Positions 25,159 through 33,309 are shown, counted from the stretch's first letter. The stretch is DNA of 36,444 bases from an uncultured Clostridia bacterium (GCA_946061345.1 CAMGRA010000002.1:1-36444), one strand, 5' to 3'. The notes: generated by a model from the letters alone, not told the origin. Numbers and translations: made by a program.

Positions 25159-26028
25159 ATGAAACGAGACGCTTTTTCCCAGTATCATCCCGCGGTGAAT
25201 TTCGTGTTCTTCGTCGGAGCCATCGGCTTCGGCGTGGTGATCCAGCATCCTGCCTATGCGGCGGCGGGCTGTGTCTCCGCCGCGCTCTATTATCTTTTGC
25301 TGCGGGGCAGGTCTGCATGGAAGCTGATCCTTTCCATGCTCCCGCTGGCAGCGCTGCTCACCCTTATCAATCCGCTGTTCAACACCTCCGGCGAGCACAT
25401 TCTCTTCCGGGTGTTCGGACGGCCCTATACCCTGGAGGCGCTGTACTACGGCATGGCCATCGCCGCAATTTTTGTGGTGATGATGCTCTGGTTCGGCTGC
25501 TATAACGCCGTGCTGACCAGTGACAAGTTTACCGGACTGTTCGGAAATCTGATCCCGGCTTTGTCCCTGCTTTTGGTGATGGTCCTGCGGATGATCCCCA
25601 ACTTCTTTAGAAAAATGAAGCAGATCATCGGTGCGCGGCGATCCATCGGCAAGGGCGCCGAGAAGTCCGGCAGCACCAAAGAGAAGATCGGTCAGGGAAT
25701 GACCGTATTATCAGCGCTGACGGACTGGGCGCTGGAGGGTAGTGTCGTGACTGCCGACTCCATGCGCGCCCGGGGCTACGGGACTGCCCGGCGCACCAGC
25801 TTTCAAATCTACCGCATGACCCTGCGGGACTGGGTGCTGCTGGCGCTCATGGTTTTTCTGGCGGCAGGCGTGATCGTCGCAGGCGGCGTCCGGGCTGAAT
25901 TTACCCCGATTCTGTCCATTGCGCCTCTGACCTGGGGCTTTGCTGCTTACTGCGTATTTCTCTCCATCCCCACGGCACTACACATCAAGGAGGCCCTCCA
26001 ATGGCGCATTTCCATATCCAAAATCTGA
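25159..26028 (+). CDS. ecfT: ECF transporter T component (EcfT), first copy
   Basis: A 289-residue membrane protein. EcfT couples the ATPases to the substrate-binding S component. Membrane helices lie at about 12-50 and 60-75, then NTSGEHILFRVFGRPYTLEA, LTSDKFTGLFGNLIPALSLLL and LVMVLRMIPNFFRKMKQI. The coupling helices carry the two short basic signatures, GARRSIGKG and DSMRARGYG (about residues 155 and 200). Two to three helices follow. GTGGAG lies six bases upstream of the ATG. The end overlaps the fused ATPase gene by 28 bases. A second T gene occurs at 28374 in the same operon. Confidence 0.9.
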   Translation: MKRDAFSQYHPAVNFVFFVGAIGFGVVIQHPAYAAAGCVSAALYYLLLRGRSAWKLILSMLPLAALLTLINPLFNTSGEHILFRVFGRPYTLEALYYGMAIAAIFVVMMLWFGCYNAVLTSDKFTGLFGNLIPALSLLLVMVLRMIPNFFRKMKQIIGARRSIGKGAEKSGSTKEKIGQGMTVLSALTDWALEGSVVTADSMRARGYGTARRTSFQIYRMTLRDWVLLALMVFLAAGVIVAGGVRAEFTPILSIAPLTWGFAAYCVFLSIPTALHIKEALQWRISISKI

Positions 26029-27662
26029 GCTTTTCTTACCCTAATGCGAAAAAGGAATCCCTGAGCGGGGTGACCCTCAGCGTTGAAAAAGGGGAGTATG
26101 TGGTCCTCTGCGGCAAGAGCGGCAGCGGAAAAACCACCCTCCTGCGGCACCTGAAATCCGTGCTGACGCCCCACGGCAAGCGCAGCGGACAAATTCTGTT
26201 CTGCGGTGTGCCCATAGATGAGGTGAGCAAGCAAGACCAGGCCTCCAAGATCGGCTTTGTCATGCAGAACCCCGACGATCAGATCGTCACGGACAAGGTC
26301 TGGCACGAATTGGCCTTCGGACTGGAAAGTCTGGGCTGCGACCAAAAGACCATGCGGCTCCGGGTGGCGGAAATGGCCAGCTATTTCGGCATCCAGGGCT
26401 GGTTCCACCGAAATGTGGCGGAGCTTTCCGGCGGTCAGAAGCAGCTTCTGAATCTGGCCTCCATCATGGCGATGCAGCCGGAGGTGTTGATTCTGGACGA
26501 ACCGACCAGCCAGCTTGACCCCATTGCCGCGTCGGATTTCCTGAATACGGTGCGTAAGATCAACCTGGAGCTGGGCACCACCATCCTCATCACGGAGCAC
26601 CGGCTGGAGGATATTTACCATGCCGCTGACCGGGTGGTCGTCATGGACGGCGGAAAGATCATCGCCAACGATACGCCTCGCAGGGTGGGGGAGCAGCTTT
26701 ACGCCCAAAATAACGAGATGTTCGCGGCGCTTCCCACGCCGGTGCGGGTGTTCTACGGGGCAAAGGCCGAGGGAGACTGCCCACTGACCGTCCGTGAGGG
26801 GCGCAACTGGCTGTCAAAAACTTTTGAAAACCGCACGCTGGCGGCGGTGGAGCCTGACAGTGAGCCTGCCATGGAGGAAGTAAGGAATCCTGCCTTGAAG
26901 GTAAAGGAGGCCTGGTTCCGCTACGAAAAGGACAGCCCGGACGTGCTGCGGGGTGTCAGCTTTGAAGTGCCTGCCGGCAGCCTGTTTGCCGTCGTCGGCG
27001 GCAACGGCGCGGGCAAGTCCACCGCTCTGAAAGCCGTCTGCGGCATCTGCAAAATCTACCGCGGCCGGGTGGAGATCTTCGGAAAGGACCTGAAAAAGTA
27101 CCGCTCCGGGGAGCTGTTTCAAAACTGCCTTGCCATGCTGCCCCAGGATCCCAAAAGCCTGTTTGTAAAAAAGACCGTCCGGGAGGAATTGGCCGAGATG
27201 TGCCGGGAGGAGGACAAGATCGCTCAGGCCGCCGCCCTCTGCGAGATCGAATCGCTGATGGACGCCCATCCCTATGACCTGTCCGGCGGCGAGCAGCAGA
27301 GAGCAGCCCTTGCCAAGGTTCTGCTGACCCAGCCGCGCCTCCTGCTTTTGGACGAGCCGACCAAGGGCCTGGACAGCTTCTTCAAGCAGAAATTCGCCCA
27401 AATACTGCGCAAGCTCAGACAGCAGGGCATGACCATTGTCATGGTGTCCCATGACGTGGAGTTCTGCGCTGAGCACGCCGACCTTGTGAGTATGTTCTTT
27501 GACGGCCAGATCCTCACCACGGACACGCCCCACCGTTTCTTCGGCCAGAACAGCTTCTACACCACGGCGGCAAACCGCATGAGCCGCTGCGTGTTCCGCA
27601 ACGCCGTCACCGCCGGGGATGTGGTGGCCCTGTATCAAAAGAACCGGGAGGGAAGCACATGA
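26001..27662 (+). CDS. Fused ECF transporter ATPase (EcfA-EcfA' in one chain)
   Basis: A 553-residue protein with two ABC ATPase domains, driving ECF import. Domain 1 has Walker A GKSGSGKTT (38-46), Q-loop region VMQNPDDQIV, signature LSGGQKQ (about 141) and Walker B VLILDEPTSQLDP. Domain 2 starts near 290 with Walker A GGNGAGKST (about 332), signature LSGGEQQR (about 426), Walker B LLLLDEPTKGLD and a switch His in MVSHDVEF. Both nucleotide sites look intact. AAGGAGG lies seven bases upstream, inside the previous gene. Its stop overlaps the S-component start by four bases. Confidence 0.93.
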   Translation: MAHFHIQNLSFSYPNAKKESLSGVTLSVEKGEYVVLCGKSGSGKTTLLRHLKSVLTPHGKRSGQILFCGVPIDEVSKQDQASKIGFVMQNPDDQIVTDKVWHELAFGLESLGCDQKTMRLRVAEMASYFGIQGWFHRNVAELSGGQKQLLNLASIMAMQPEVLILDEPTSQLDPIAASDFLNTVRKINLELGTTILITEHRLEDIYHAADRVVVMDGGKIIANDTPRRVGEQLYAQNNEMFAALPTPVRVFYGAKAEGDCPLTVREGRNWLSKTFENRTLAAVEPDSEPAMEEVRNPALKVKEAWFRYEKDSPDVLRGVSFEVPAGSLFAVVGGNGAGKSTALKAVCGICKIYRGRVEIFGKDLKKYRSGELFQNCLAMLPQDPKSLFVKKTVREELAEMCREEDKIAQAAALCEIESLMDAHPYDLSGGEQQRAALAKVLLTQPRLLLLDEPTKGLDSFFKQKFAQILRKLRQQGMTIVMVSHDVEFCAEHADLVSMFFDGQILTTDTPHRFFGQNSFYTTAANRMSRCVFRNAVTAGDVVALYQKNREGST

Positions 27663-28384
27663 AACGGTCTACGGTATCTTCCATTCTCACGGTTCTTCTG
27701 CTGATCCCCGCGACCCTCTATCTGGGAACCAAGCTCCCCGGCCGCTGGTATTACCTGACCAGCACGCTCATTATCATTGAGACCATGATCCCCTTTTTTC
27801 TGGCCTTTGAAAAGCGCAGACCTCAGGCCAGGGAACTGGTGACCATTGCGGTCATGGCGGCCATTGCGGCCGTATCCCGCGCCGCTTTCGCCTTCATCCC
27901 GAATTTTAAGCCCATTGTGGGCATCATCATGATCACGGGCATCGCCTTCGGCGCCGAGGCGGGCTTCCTGACGGGCACCGTCGCCGCCTTTGCCAGCAAC
28001 TTTTTCTTCGGCCAGGGACCCTATACCCCGTGGCAGATGATGGCTTACGGCTTCGGCGGCTTCCTGGCTGGCCTGCTCTTCCACAAAAAGCGGAAGCTGC
28101 ATCAGAAGCCTGTGCTCTATCTGGCGGTCCTCACAGCCTTTGGCTTCGTCGGCATTGTCGCCGTGGTGGGGCCGCTGCTGGACTGCTGCACCATCTTCAC
28201 CACGGGCACGCAGCTCACCTGGGCCTACGCGCTGGCCTGCTTTGCCTCCGGCTTCCCCATCAATGTGACCCATGGCATTGCCTGCGGATTGACCATGCTG
28301 CTTTTGAGCAAGCCCCTGCTTGACAAGCTGGACCGCCTGAAAACCAAATACGGCATGATGGAGGCCGGTACCGATGGGCTTTGA
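27659..28384 (+). CDS. ECF transporter S component (probable corrinoid or precursor specificity subunit)
   Basis: A 241-residue membrane protein with about six helices. It has the look of ECF S components: AVMAAIAAVSRAAFAFIPNF, MITGIAFGAEAGFLTGTVAA and a conserved loop SNFFFGQGPYTPWQMMAYG, with helix packing AxxxA. The S component binds the substrate; here the operon and riboswitch imply cobalamin, cobinamide or another corrinoid, or a lower-ligand precursor. The sequence alone does not fix this. It overlaps both neighbours (four bases upstream, eleven downstream), so stoichiometric production with both T components and the ATPase is likely. Confidence 0.85.
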   Translation: MKRSTVSSILTVLLLIPATLYLGTKLPGRWYYLTSTLIIIETMIPFFLAFEKRRPQARELVTIAVMAAIAAVSRAAFAFIPNFKPIVGIIMITGIAFGAEAGFLTGTVAAFASNFFFGQGPYTPWQMMAYGFGGFLAGLLFHKKRKLHQKPVLYLAVLTAFGFVGIVAVVGPLLDCCTIFTTGTQLTWAYALACFASGFPINVTHGIACGLTMLLLSKPLLDKLDRLKTKYGMMEAGTDGL

Positions 28385-29255
28385 ATGTTACCATCCGGCG
28401 ATCGGCCTGATCTATTTTGCTGCGGTCATCGCCGCGACGATCTGCTTTCAGCAGCCTGTCTTTCTGGCCATCTCTTTTCTCTGCGCTTTTGCCTACTCCG
28501 TGAAGCGGAACGGCAGGCGGGCGCTCCTCTTTGACCTCTGTCTGATCCCGCTCATTTTGCTGTTTGCCGGCTTTTATTCCGGCTATCACCACTTCGGCGT
28601 GACGGTTCTGGACAGGAATTTCATCGGCAACCGTATGACGCTGGAATCCCTCCTGTACGGCCTGACCCTGGGGACCGTGACCGCCGCAGTTTTCATGTGG
28701 ATGAGCTGCGTCTTTTCAATTTTTACGGCGGATAAGGTGGTCTACCTGTTCGGCAGGGTCAGCCCAAAGCTGTCCCTGTTTCTCTCCATTGTCCTACGGA
28801 TGGTGCCCCGGCTCAAGGTCCAGGCGAAAAAGGTCAGTACGGCGAGGAAAGCCATCGGCAGGGGAGCGGGTCAGGGCAGTTTCTTTCGCCGCCTTTCCAA
28901 CGGTATCAAGCTGCTGTCGATCCTGATCACCTGGCTGCTGGAATCCATGGCGACCATCTCCGATTCCATGCGCAGCCGCGGCTATGGCCGGAAAGGCCGC
29001 ACCGCCTTTTCCATCTACCGCTTTGACAGCCGGGACCGAAGCGTGGTCATCGGGATCTTCACCTGCCTGACGCTTCTGGCCATGGCGGTCCTCCTCGGGC
29101 AGACCGGCATGGACTTTGACCCCAGACTCCACATGAACCCGATCACGCCTCTGTCCTGCCTTTTCTATCTGGGCTACGGCGTCCTTTGCCTGCTGCCCCT
29201 GGGACTGGAAGTGACGGGAGAGCTTCGCTTTGCACACCTGAGGAAAAGCATATGA
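28374..29255 (+). CDS. ecfT: ECF transporter T component (EcfT), second copy
   Basis: A 293-residue membrane protein with the same plan as the first T component: FYSGYHHFGVTVLDRNFIG, FTADKVVYLFGRVSPKLSLF, LRMVPRLKVQAKKVSTARKA and DSMRSRGYGRKGRTAFSIYR. The two basic coupling signatures are STARKAIG and SMRSRGYG. It starts inside the S gene and ends overlapping the TIM-barrel gene. Possible meanings are an alternative T for the same ATPase, or a module acquired by duplication that serves a different S component. The two T proteins look clearly diverged, so the duplication is not recent. Confidence 0.88.
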   Translation: MGFECYHPAIGLIYFAAVIAATICFQQPVFLAISFLCAFAYSVKRNGRRALLFDLCLIPLILLFAGFYSGYHHFGVTVLDRNFIGNRMTLESLLYGLTLGTVTAAVFMWMSCVFSIFTADKVVYLFGRVSPKLSLFLSIVLRMVPRLKVQAKKVSTARKAIGRGAGQGSFFRRLSNGIKLLSILITWLLESMATISDSMRSRGYGRKGRTAFSIYRFDSRDRSVVIGIFTCLTLLAMAVLLGQTGMDFDPRLHMNPITPLSCLFYLGYGVLCLLPLGLEVTGELRFAHLRKSI

Positions 29256-30004
29256 AACGACAAAACTGGTACCTGTCCACCATCGACCCGCAGGCGGAAA
29301 AGTTGGTGCGGGAATACGGCCTGGGCTTGGAGATCGCCGAATTCTGCACTGCCTCCAACCTGGACGACAACCTGAAAGAGACAGACAGGGTTGTGGGCGA
29401 AAAAATAAAATACGCAGACCACTTCATTCTCCACGGCCCCTTTAACGAGCTGTTTCCCTGCGCCGTTGACCCGAAAGCAAGGGAGCTGGCCTCCTTTCGT
29501 TATGGCCAGGCCCTGGAACGTGCCCGAGCCTACGGCATCGGAAAGGTCGTTCTTCACGCGGGCTTTAACCCCTATTTATATTATCCCTGCTGGTTTGAAG
29601 AGCAGTCAATTGACTTTTGGCGGGCTTTTGAGATCCCCGACGGGATGACTGTCTGCCTGGAAAACGTTTTGGAAGAGAAGCCGGAGATGCTGGCAAATAT
29701 CCTACAGGCGGTGGACAGCCCGAAGCTGCGGATGTGCCTGGATTTGGGCCATGTGAGCGCCTATTCCAAGATCCCGGCGGAGGACTGGCTGCGGATCTGT
29801 GCGCCCTGGCTTTCCCATTTCCACATTCACAACAACGACGGCTCCCGGGATACCCACAGCGGCTTGACGGAGGGAATCCTTCCCGTGGAATCGCTGCTGC
29901 ACCTGGCGGAGAAGCTGTGTCCCGACGCGACCTTTACCCTTGAACTTCCCGAAGCAGGCACTTCTGTCTGCTGGCTGAAAGAAAAGGGCTTTCTGGAGGA
30001 ATGA
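29252..30004 (+). CDS. TIM-barrel protein, sugar phosphate isomerase/epimerase-like (xylose isomerase-like fold)
   Basis: A 250-residue protein of the AP-endonuclease-2/xylose-isomerase-like barrel. Metal-binding positions of the family are present: GKVVLHAGF, VCLENVLEEKPEM (Glu), CLDLGHVSAYS (Asp, His), SHFHIHNNDGSRDTHSGLTEG (two His, Asp) and FTLELPEAG (Glu), so it is probably an active metal enzyme. I use ATG 29252, which has GAGGAAA upstream and overlaps the previous stop; the frame extends back to 29186 as a shadow. Its place between the ECF genes and cobT is suggestive of a role in corrinoid or lower-ligand metabolism, but no known step of the pathway uses this fold. Substrate unknown. 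Confidence 0.8.
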   Translation: MKRQNWYLSTIDPQAEKLVREYGLGLEIAEFCTASNLDDNLKETDRVVGEKIKYADHFILHGPFNELFPCAVDPKARELASFRYGQALERARAYGIGKVVLHAGFNPYLYYPCWFEEQSIDFWRAFEIPDGMTVCLENVLEEKPEMLANILQAVDSPKLRMCLDLGHVSAYSKIPAEDWLRICAPWLSHFHIHNNDGSRDTHSGLTEGILPVESLLHLAEKLCPDATFTLELPEAGTSVCWLKEKGFLEE

Positions 30005-30006
30005 CC

Positions 30007-31089
30007 ATGGAATTACTGGACCTGGAGATCAAGCCGCTGGACGAGACGGCAATGTCTGCTGCCCGTGCGCGGCAGGCGCAGCTTGCCAAACCGCCCGGAA
30101 GCCTGGGACGGCTGGAGGAATTGTCCGTGCAGCTTGCGGGCGTCACGGGAAAAGTGCAGAGCACCATCAAAAAGAAGCATCTTCTGGTCTTTGCCGCCGA
30201 TAACGGCGTGGTGGAGGAGGGCGTGTCCAGCGCGCCCCGGTCCGTGACCCTGCAGCAGACGGTGAACCTGACACGGGCCAAGACGGGCGCCTCTGTGCTG
30301 GCAAAGCACTTTGGCTGCGGGATCACGGTCTGTGATGTGGGCGTGAATGCCGACATCACGGAGAAAGCCGTTTTGGACCGAAAGATCGCCTACGGGACGG
30401 GGAATATCGCCCACGGCTCTGCCATGACGCGGGAACAGGCCCTGACTGCCATCCGCACCGGCATAGAGCTGGCCCAAAGCACCGACGCGGACGTGCTGGG
30501 AGTCGGTGAAATGGGCATCGGCAATACCACGACCTCCTCTGCTGTGCTGGCGGTGCTGCTCGAAGCGGATGTGGAGGCTGTCACAGGCCGCGGCGGCGGC
30601 ATTACGGACGAGAGTTTCCGCAAAAAGAAGGACGTGATCCGCCGGGCCATCGCCGTGAACCAGCCGAACAGATTCGACGTGGTGGACGTGCTTGCAAAGG
30701 TGGGCGGCTTCGACATTGCCGCTATGTGCGGCGCGTTCCTGGGAGCCGCCGCGACACAGCGCCCGGTGGTGATCGACGGCTTTATCTCCGCGGTTGCCGC
30801 CTTGTGTGCGGTGAGGCTCCGTCCCAACGTCCGGGGCTACCTGATCCCCAGCCACGCCTCCTATGAGATCGGCTACCGGCTTGCCATGGATGCCATGGAG
30901 CTGCAGCCCATGCTTCTGCTGGGGATGCGCCTCGGGGAGGGAAGCGGCTGCCCCCTGGCCTTTGAGATCCTCTCTGCCGCCTGCGCGGTCATGAACCACA
31001 TGGCGACCTTTGACCAGGCCGGCATCAACGATGACTACTTAGACGAGATCCGCGTCGGCGACAAATTCACCGTGGAGGGAAAAGCATGA
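30007..31089 (+). CDS. cobT: Nicotinate-nucleotide-dimethylbenzimidazole phosphoribosyltransferase
   Basis: CobT transfers phosphoribose from nicotinate mononucleotide to a lower-ligand base such as 5,6-dimethylbenzimidazole, giving alpha-ribazole-5'-phosphate. The 360-residue length is typical. Seen motifs: AKPPGSLGRLEELSVQLAG, VFAADNGVVEEGVSSAP, VGEMGIGNTTTSSAVLA, VTGRGGGITDE and MRLGEGSGCPLAF (the Glu near residue 309 matches the catalytic glutamate). The start ATG 30007 is preferred to ATG 30001 because GGAGG (29995-29999) is seven bases away. It overlaps cobU by four bases. The base specificity cannot be read from the sequence. Confidence 0.97.
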   Translation: MELLDLEIKPLDETAMSAARARQAQLAKPPGSLGRLEELSVQLAGVTGKVQSTIKKKHLLVFAADNGVVEEGVSSAPRSVTLQQTVNLTRAKTGASVLAKHFGCGITVCDVGVNADITEKAVLDRKIAYGTGNIAHGSAMTREQALTAIRTGIELAQSTDADVLGVGEMGIGNTTTSSAVLAVLLEADVEAVTGRGGGITDESFRKKKDVIRRAIAVNQPNRFDVVDVLAKVGGFDIAAMCGAFLGAAATQRPVVIDGFISAVAALCAVRLRPNVRGYLIPSHASYEIGYRLAMDAMELQPMLLLGMRLGEGSGCPLAFEILSAACAVMNHMATFDQAGINDDYLDEIRVGDKFTVEGKA

Positions 31090-31631
31090 CAGTCTTTGTA
31101 AGCGGCGGCGCAAAAAACGGAAAATCCTCGTTTGCCCAGGATCTGGCTGTGAAATTAGCCAAGGGCGGCAAGCACTACTACGTCGCCACCATGATCCCCA
31201 GTGACGAAGAAGACCGGGAGCGCATCCGAAAGCACCTGGCTGACCGGGAAGGACTGGGCTTTGAGACCATCGAGTGCGGGAGAAACATCCTTTCCTGCCT
31301 GGATAAGGCGGAAAAGGACGCCACCTTTTTGCTGGACAGCGTGACGGCGCTGCTGATGAACGAGCTGTTTCCGAATCCTGCCGACGGAAAAATGGATACG
31401 GACGCGGCCTGGCGCTGCGCAGAGGACCTGGTCACCTTTGCCCAAAGCGTCCGAAACGCCGTGTTCGTCAGCGATTATATCTACTCTGACGCCGCCTGCT
31501 ATGATGAGACTACAGAGGTTTACCGTGCCGGTCTTGCGGCCATTGACCGGCGCCTGGTAGCGGCCTGTGACACAGTGGTCGAAGCGGCGGCAGGAAATTT
31601 TATCGTCCACAAGGGGGAAGCGCTCCTATGA
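31086..31631 (+). CDS. cobU: Adenosylcobinamide kinase / adenosylcobinamide-phosphate guanylyltransferase (CobU), divergent
   Basis: A 181-residue CobU-type protein that would phosphorylate adenosylcobinamide and then attach GMP. The P-loop is intact (FVSGGAKNGKSSFAQ), the RIRKHLADR segment carries the histidine that forms the GMP intermediate, and TFLLDSVTALLMNELF is the usual Walker-B-like strand. The C-terminal motif normally written NEVGxGIVP is replaced by SDYIYSDAACYDE, yet the following helix and ending AGNFIVHKG remain CobU-like. A second, short CobU-like gene two genes downstream retains what this one lacks. GTGGAGGG precedes the ATG, which overlaps cobT. Confidence 0.88.
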   Translation: MTVFVSGGAKNGKSSFAQDLAVKLAKGGKHYYVATMIPSDEEDRERIRKHLADREGLGFETIECGRNILSCLDKAEKDATFLLDSVTALLMNELFPNPADGKMDTDAAWRCAEDLVTFAQSVRNAVFVSDYIYSDAACYDETTEVYRAGLAAIDRRLVAACDTVVEAAAGNFIVHKGEALL

Positions 31632-32368
31632 AACAACTGCTCCATGCCTTTGCCATGTGCCAGTCCATGTTCTGCGCCCTCCCATGCCCCTGGCACATCT
31701 GGGACGAGGAAGCAAGGGACAAAATGCTGCTGTTTCTGCCTGTTGTCGGTCTGGAGATGGGCGCGATCTGGGCAGGGCTTGCCTATCTTGCGCGGCTCAT
31801 CGGCCTTCCCGCTCTTGTAACCGGACTGGTTCTATGCGCCTGTCCCTTTGTGCTGAGCGGCTTTATCCATCTGGACGGCTTTCTGGATGTGACCGACGCC
31901 GTGCGGTCCTGCCGGGAACTGCAGCGCAGACGGGAGATCCTCAAGGACCCCCACGTGGGTTCCTTTGCGGTCATCGGCTGTATTTTGTTGATGCTTGCGC
32001 AGTTTGCGCTGTTTGCGTCCGCGCCGGATGGCGCGGATTTGCGGATCTTATTTTTTATCCCGGCGGTGAGCCGCTGCTGCTCCGTCCTGGCGGTGTCTGC
32101 GCTGCGGCCCATGCACACCAGCCAATACGCCGCGAGAAAAAAATCAAAAGCGCAGAGTTGTATCATCGCGACCTCGCTGTGTGCCGCCGTTGCCGCAGGC
32201 TTCCTGCTCTGTGGGAAATACGGCTTTACCCTGTTGGGATGCCTGCTTGGTTATGGGCTGGCTCTGTGCAGGGGCTACAGGTCCCTGGAAGGGATGAACG
32301 GCGATATTTCCGGCTATGCTCTGACCGTCGGAGAACTGTGCGCTGTGGCGATTTTTGCGTTTCTATAG
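31628..32368 (+). CDS. cobS: Cobalamin synthase (adenosylcobinamide-GDP ribazoletransferase)
   Basis: A 246-residue polytopic membrane enzyme that joins AdoCbi-GDP to alpha-ribazole(-phosphate). Family motifs: LSGFIHLDGFLDVTDAV (about residues 76-92, metal-binding acidic residues), REILKDPHVGSFAVIG, PAVSRCCSVLAV and a terminal EGMNGDISGYALTVGEL. Around six hydrophobic helices are visible. AAGGGGG precedes the start, which overlaps cobU by four bases. Its product is dephosphorylated by the CobC-like protein at 32749 if the phosphate form is used. Confidence 0.95.
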   Translation: MKQLLHAFAMCQSMFCALPCPWHIWDEEARDKMLLFLPVVGLEMGAIWAGLAYLARLIGLPALVTGLVLCACPFVLSGFIHLDGFLDVTDAVRSCRELQRRREILKDPHVGSFAVIGCILLMLAQFALFASAPDGADLRILFFIPAVSRCCSVLAVSALRPMHTSQYAARKKSKAQSCIIATSLCAAVAAGFLLCGKYGFTLLGCLLGYGLALCRGYRSLEGMNGDISGYALTVGELCAVAIFAFL

Positions 32369-32377
32369 GAGGCGGCT

Positions 32378-32752
32378 ATGGTTTTGATCATCGGCGGCGC
32401 GTACCAGGGAAAGCTGGACTACGCCAAGGTCGTTTTTTTCATTGAAGATAACGAGATTTTCGCCTGTGACGGCGCTGAAATCGATTTTTCCAGGCGGTGT
32501 ATTTACCGCATTGAGGAATTCACTCTGGCCTGCGTTCGGGAAAACATCGATCCGACGGAGTATTTTCGTTCCCACCGGGAAAGGTGGAAAGACAGCATTT
32601 TGATCTGCCAAGATATTTTCTGCGGTGTGGTGCCGTTGGGCGAGGAAATGCGGGCCTGGCGGCAGGCGACCGGGCGGCTGTGCCGGTATCTGTCCGGGGA
32701 AGCCGCACAAGTCAGCAGGCTTTTTTGCGGCTTGGAGCAGCGGCTGAAATGA
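32378..32752 (+). CDS. Short CobU-like protein (degenerate P-loop)
   Basis: A 124-residue protein, about two-thirds of CobU length. The N-terminus VLIIGGAYQGKLDYAKV resembles the CobU P-loop but has Leu where Ser/Thr follows the lysine. The HxADR middle part and Walker-B strand are largely missing (only a short RRCIYRIEEFTL and DPTEYFRSHRERW segment lies between). The C-terminus ILICQDIFCGVVPLGEEMR and AWRQATGRLCRYLSGEAA matches the NEVGxGIVP-end of CobU well. AGGAGG lies five bases upstream of the ATG, and the stop overlaps the next gene. It may assist the full-length CobU or be non-catalytic; a direct role is inferred. Confidence 0.78.
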   Translation: MVLIIGGAYQGKLDYAKVVFFIEDNEIFACDGAEIDFSRRCIYRIEEFTLACVRENIDPTEYFRSHRERWKDSILICQDIFCGVVPLGEEMRAWRQATGRLCRYLSGEAAQVSRLFCGLEQRLK

Positions 32753-33309
32753 GCACCGTATATCTGATCCGCCACGGCAGGACTGAGGCCAACGAAAAAC
32801 ATCTCTACTGCGGAAGCTCGGATGTCCCGCTGTCCGAGGCAGGCATCATGGCACTGAAAAAGCTGACCTACCGTATTAAAAGCGCCCACTTCATCACCAG
32901 CGGTATGAAACGGACGGAACAAACACTGCAGGTGTTGTTCGGAAAGGTCCCTCACAGCCGGGAGCCAAGATTCCGGGAGATGGATTTTGGCCTGTTTGAG
33001 CTGCGCAGCTACGAAGAAATGAAGGACGACCCTGCCTATCAGGCGTGGATCAGCGGCGATAACGAGGCCAAGGCGGCTCCCGGCGGTGAGAGCGGCGTGC
33101 AGATGCAAAAAAGAGCTATAGAGGCCTTTTCGGAACTGAAAGAGACAGGACGGGATGTGGTGATTGTCACCCACGGCGGAGTGATCGCCGCGATCATGGC
33201 TCATCTGTTTCCCGAAGAAAACAAAAACCGCTATCAGTGGCAGCCGAATCCCGGGTGCGGATACGCTGTGTTTCAGGGTCGTTACGTGCCGTTAACGGTC
33301 ACCGGTTGA
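32749..33309 (+). CDS. cobC: Alpha-ribazole phosphatase-like histidine phosphatase (CobC)
   Basis: A 186-residue phosphoglycerate-mutase-type histidine phosphatase. YLIRHGRTEANEKHLYCG has the catalytic RHG (residues 8-10); TSGMKRTEQTL, REMDFGLFELRSYEEM and VIVTHGGVIAAIMAH (second catalytic His near 141) complete the set. CobC removes the 5'-phosphate from alpha-ribazole-P or adenosylcobalamin-P, the last step of nucleotide-loop assembly, and the operon position fits. ATG 32749 overlaps the previous stop (ATGA) and starts exactly at the fold; the longer frame from 32584 is a shadow. Other small-molecule phosphatase activities are possible. Confidence 0.9.
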   Translation: MSTVYLIRHGRTEANEKHLYCGSSDVPLSEAGIMALKKLTYRIKSAHFITSGMKRTEQTLQVLFGKVPHSREPRFREMDFGLFELRSYEEMKDDPAYQAWISGDNEAKAAPGGESGVQMQKRAIEAFSELKETGRDVVIVTHGGVIAAIMAHLFPEENKNRYQWQPNPGCGYAVFQGRYVPLTVTG

